Source: Planctomycetaceae bacterium (lineage in GTDB: Bacteria; Planctomycetota; SZUA-567). From it: DNA of 35,537 nt. Position numbers and translations under genes: made by a program. The notes under the pieces are model-generated. The model ran no database searches. It was not told the origin of the DNA and saw only the letters and a list, made by a program, of their open reading frames with translations. The stretch spans positions 1-35,537 of the forward strand of contig JAJQBO010000122.1 in the NCBI GenBank assembly GCA_021203245.1. Reading direction: 5' to 3'. Of the stretch, positions 33,617 through 35,537 are shown one piece after another. Positions within the stretch are counted from its first letter, which is position 1. Each line of letters opens with the position of its first letter.

Positions 33617-33666
33617 ACATCGACCTCGCGTCTGCGAAAGGAGAGAAGTCCCTGATATCTGCCTGA

Positions 33667-33695
33667 AGCATACTCCAGGAAATTTTCATAGTCAA
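33667..33695 (-). promoter_or_regulatory. promoter of the rpiR-type gene
   Basis: On the minus strand TTGACT and TATGCT are separated by 17 nt. The start of transcription should lie near 33660, about 44 nt before the ATG. Confidence 0.6.
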
Positions 33696-33701
33696 TTTTT
33701 T

Positions 33702-33718
33702 GTGAAATTTATTTTCAC
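33702..33718. promoter_or_regulatory. candidate RpiR-type operator
   Basis: GTGAAATTTATTTTCAC is a perfect 6-bp inverted repeat (GTGAAA/TTTCAC) with a 5-nt centre, just upstream of the -35 box. TGAAA-N-TTTCA palindromes are usual for RpiR-family sites. A half-like GAAATTTTC lies between -35 and -10. Confidence 0.5.
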
Positions 33719-33730
33719 CATTCAAGACAC

Positions 33731-33746
33731 GACAGCGTGCGCTGTC
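33731..33746. other. short palindrome in the rpiR/phosphoesterase gap
   Basis: GACAGCG and CGCTGTC flank TG, a perfect 7-bp inverted repeat. There is no T-run, so it is not a clear terminator for the phosphoesterase gene. Confidence 0.3.
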
Positions 33747-33803
33747 GCCCGCACCCCGGAATGGGCGTGTGTCACCGTTTTCGGGTTTCTATTACCGTAC
33801 AGT

Positions 33804-34991
33804 TCAGGGCGTGAGAAAACGGGACAGGTCGGGCGGCTCGGTTGGTGCCAATCCGTTGTCGGTCCACGTAAAATAGGTGATGCCGCCGCGGTCGTCGAGG
33901 GTGAGGACATCGTGGCCTGAATCGCTCCATGAACCGGAATTGTAGTACCAGATGCGGTCGCTCCCATTCGGTTTGTCGCGACAAAAGCCCGGCTGGTGGG
34001 TATGGCCCACCACCAGGACCGCGCGGTCCTTGTCCACGAGGGTACGCCACTGGTCCCGATACATCGTCGTGAGGTGGGCGGCCAGGCTGCTGTTGCCATG
34101 GCTCCCCAGCCAACGCCGAAGGCATGCCACCACCATTGACTTAACGCTCCTTGCCCCCATCCTGTCGGATTCCCCGCCCGGTATGGGCATGTCCGCGCAT
34201 TCACTTATTTCCTCAGCCATCTGGTCGATGAGCGTGTTGAGGATTCTGTTCTGGAACAACAGGGCGTCAGCGTATTCGGTTAAGCCGGCTTCTCGCGCCC
34301 GGCGGTACTCGGCATACCCGGTTTCACTCAAGGCGTTTTCGGCCGCCGCGTCGGAGTCCATCGCGTTCGCGCGCCTCGCGGCTACCAGGGTGACGGCGCG
34401 TATGAGCGGGTCGATGACCTTGAGTACCGCCTCGCCGAGGGCGGCGAGGAACGGCTCGACCGGAAGGGTTTGGTCACCGCTGTAATCGATATACCGCGAT
34501 ATCCTGTCTTCGATCAGGCCGGCGAGGATGGTCACGAGTCTGCCGGTGACGGGATAGTTCTTCTCGTTGAAGGCGTCGCCCTGGTGGCCGTGGAGAAAGA
34601 TGAAACGCGTGCCGCCGATGGTCTCCTCGTGGCTGAGTATGACCCGTTTGGGATCGAGAAAGAAGGGATGGTTGAGAAAGGTCCGTTTTCCACCGGGTGC
34701 GTAGAAGCCGGCGAAGTCGATATCGTGGTTGCCCGGAATATAGATCAGATCGTCAAGCTGGTCGAGAGCGTCGAGGATGTCCCAATTCTGATGAATCACC
34801 CCGTCGATGTCGGCCAGCCAGAAATCGAAGAGATCGCCCAAAATGAACAGCCGCGCCTGTTCCTTTTTCACCTGGTCCAGAAAGGCGGTGAATTTGGCGT
34901 ACTTGTTTTTGTAGAAGAAATTGTTCCGGGGATACTTTTCCCGCCGTCCGTCGCCTATGTGGAGATCGCTTACGATATATGTCATGGTCAT
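33804..34991 (-). CDS. LpxH-like metallophosphoesterase
   Basis: 395 residues. Calcineurin-type metal motifs appear in order: SDLHIGDG (about 8-15), GDLFDFW (about 52-58), GNHD (about 87-90), HGHQGD (about 134-139) and GHTHQ (near 326). This order and the FDFW feature match the UDP-2,3-diacylglucosamine hydrolase family that acts in lipid A synthesis. It is much longer than LpxH (about 240), with an insertion of about 180 residues between HGHQGD and GHTH that is helical (for example EYRRAREAGLTEYADALLFQ). The substrate is therefore uncertain. GGGGAGGGG lies before the ATG. It follows the small secreted gene by 38 nt. Confidence 0.8.
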   Translation of the reverse strand: MTMTYIVSDLHIGDGRREKYPRNNFFYKNKYAKFTAFLDQVKKEQARLFILGDLFDFWLADIDGVIHQNWDILDALDQLDDLIYIPGNHDIDFAGFYAPGGKRTFLNHPFFLDPKRVILSHEETIGGTRFIFLHGHQGDAFNEKNYPVTGRLVTILAGLIEDRISRYIDYSGDQTLPVEPFLAALGEAVLKVIDPLIRAVTLVAARRANAMDSDAAAENALSETGYAEYRRAREAGLTEYADALLFQNRILNTLIDQMAEEISECADMPIPGGESDRMGARSVKSMVVACLRRWLGSHGNSSLAAHLTTMYRDQWRTLVDKDRAVLVVGHTHQPGFCRDKPNGSDRIWYYNSGSWSDSGHDVLTLDDRGGITYFTWTDNGLAPTEPPDLSRFLTP

Positions 34992-35029
34992 GGATTCCCC
35001 TCCCCCTTTTTTTGGGCCGCCCGGCCAGG

Positions 35030-35353
35030 TTATTTTTCCGTGTCCGAAACCACGACCGCGAACCGCCGCAGAATGTTCTGCACCGGTTCGAGGATTTCGA
35101 CAGAGATGTCGTAGACCGCTCCACCTTTGGGCGTGGGGTTGACGTTCCGTAACTCTAGCAGCAACGCTTCACCCCGCCCCACCGACGTCTTCAGGGTGTC
35201 GATCGATTCGATGTCGACGATCTCCTCTTCGTCGACGTCCTCGAGCGAAATCGGCGGGTGGCTGTGGCTTGGCCCGGCGCTGGAAATAGATGGAGAAGAG
35301 GCGACAACCAGGGCAAGGAGAACAACCAGGACGAAACGGTTCGGCAAGGACAT
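35030..35353 (-). CDS. small secreted acidic protein of unknown function
   Basis: About 107 residues from the ATG at 35353, giving a signal peptide (MSLPNRFVLVVLLALVVASS, cleavage after ISSA). The mature part is acidic (LEDVDEEEIVDIESIDTLKT) and then beta-rich (GEALLLELRNVNP, VYDISVEILEPVQNIL). The frame extends to an ATG at 35395, but that adds residues that do not look like part of the signal peptide. No ribosome-binding site is strong at either. It precedes the phosphoesterase on the same strand. Confidence 0.55.
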   Translation of the reverse strand: MSLPNRFVLVVLLALVVASSPSISSAGPSHSHPPISLEDVDEEEIVDIESIDTLKTSVGRGEALLLELRNVNPTPKGGAVYDISVEILEPVQNILRRFAVVVSDTEK

Positions 35354-35476
35354 GGTGAACCCGGTGCGATGAAACGTAGTGGTTATCGGTAGCATTTTTT
35401 ACCAGAAACGGCATCCTGTCAAGGTTCCGCCCGGCCATGCACCACCGAAGTCTCTTTTGCTTGCGGCTTCAATAGT

Positions 35477-35537
35477 TCTAAAGCGTTTTAAGAAACTTCG
35501 TGAACGGGTAGACGGTAATGATACTGAACCGCCATGG
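35477..35537. repeat. inverted-repeat family, copy E, cut by the window end
   Basis: Terminal repeat 35477-35504 (TCTAAAGCGTTTTAAGAAAC continuing TTCGTGAAC) is followed by CGGGTAGACGGTA and ACTGAACCGCC as in copy C. The remainder lies outside the window. Confidence 0.75.

Noticed and set aside
1-35537. CRISPR array, rRNA genes, integrase, toxin-antitoxin pair
   Set aside because: No regularly spaced direct repeats, no rRNA sequence, no tyrosine or serine recombinase and no recognisable toxin-antitoxin pair were seen.

Overview
The window is about 35.5 kb of GC-rich DNA from a Gram-negative bacterium. A type IV prepilin, a GspA/ExeA-type ATPase, an LpxH-like phosphoesterase, an SppA peptidase, several signal-peptide proteins and FliJ/MotE-like flagellar proteins point to a two-membrane, probably flagellated cell. 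The roughly 970-residue PurL with PurS-like N-terminal repeats, the long plant-type phosphofructokinase and the Hsp20-Lon pair fit a PVC-type or deltaproteobacterial-like lineage. I cannot fix the taxon without a search.

Layout. 1-2548 (+): a phosphohexuloisomerase-like SIS protein, ruvA and an HI0933-type flavoprotein, converging at 3 nt with 2552-4545 (-), map and mtaB. 4737-9142 (+): ribokinase, prepilin, a two-part signalling gene (degenerate receiver plus HATPase) split by an 8-G run, and two unknown proteins. 9181-12022: an inverted-repeat element, then an orphan phage-like module (S24 repressor diverging from a RecE-like nuclease and a zinc-ribbon protein) with an AT-rich control region. 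12202-15180: purL with a strong terminator. 15195-16968: two adjacent broken genes, one with an in-frame TAG and one a CDF metal transporter with a frameshifting deletion. 17072-24652 (+): hsp20, lon, sppA, two secreted proteins of unknown function and a GspA-like ATPase. 24653-25166: a nest of repeat copies reaching into the stop codon of the motE-like gene. 25164-26950 (-): a small membrane protein, fliJ-like and motE-like genes. 27229-28694 (+): phosphofructokinase, tRNA-Pro(TGG) and a terminator. 28728-33616 (-): a catabolic cluster of RpiR regulator, divergent enolase, GntP permease and APH-fold kinase. 33804-35353 (-): an LpxH-like phosphoesterase and a small secreted protein. The right edge cuts another repeat copy.

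The most interesting signals are: (1) a family of short elements with about 28-bp terminal inverted repeats, present at 9181-9322, 24760-25166 and 35477-end, with a related piece at 1-62; one copy supplies the stop codon of a flagellar-type gene. (2) The rpiR-enolase-gntP-kinase cluster, whose enolase has Ala in place of the conserved catalytic-loop His and Asp in place of a catalytic Glu, next to a kinase of unassigned substrate. This looks like an undescribed route that imports and phosphorylates a small hydroxy acid. (3) Three genes interrupted in different ways (homopolymer frameshift, nonsense codon, deletion consistent with recombination at a short repeat), which could be decay, phase variation or sequence error. 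All functional statements are from reading the sequence; no database search was run.
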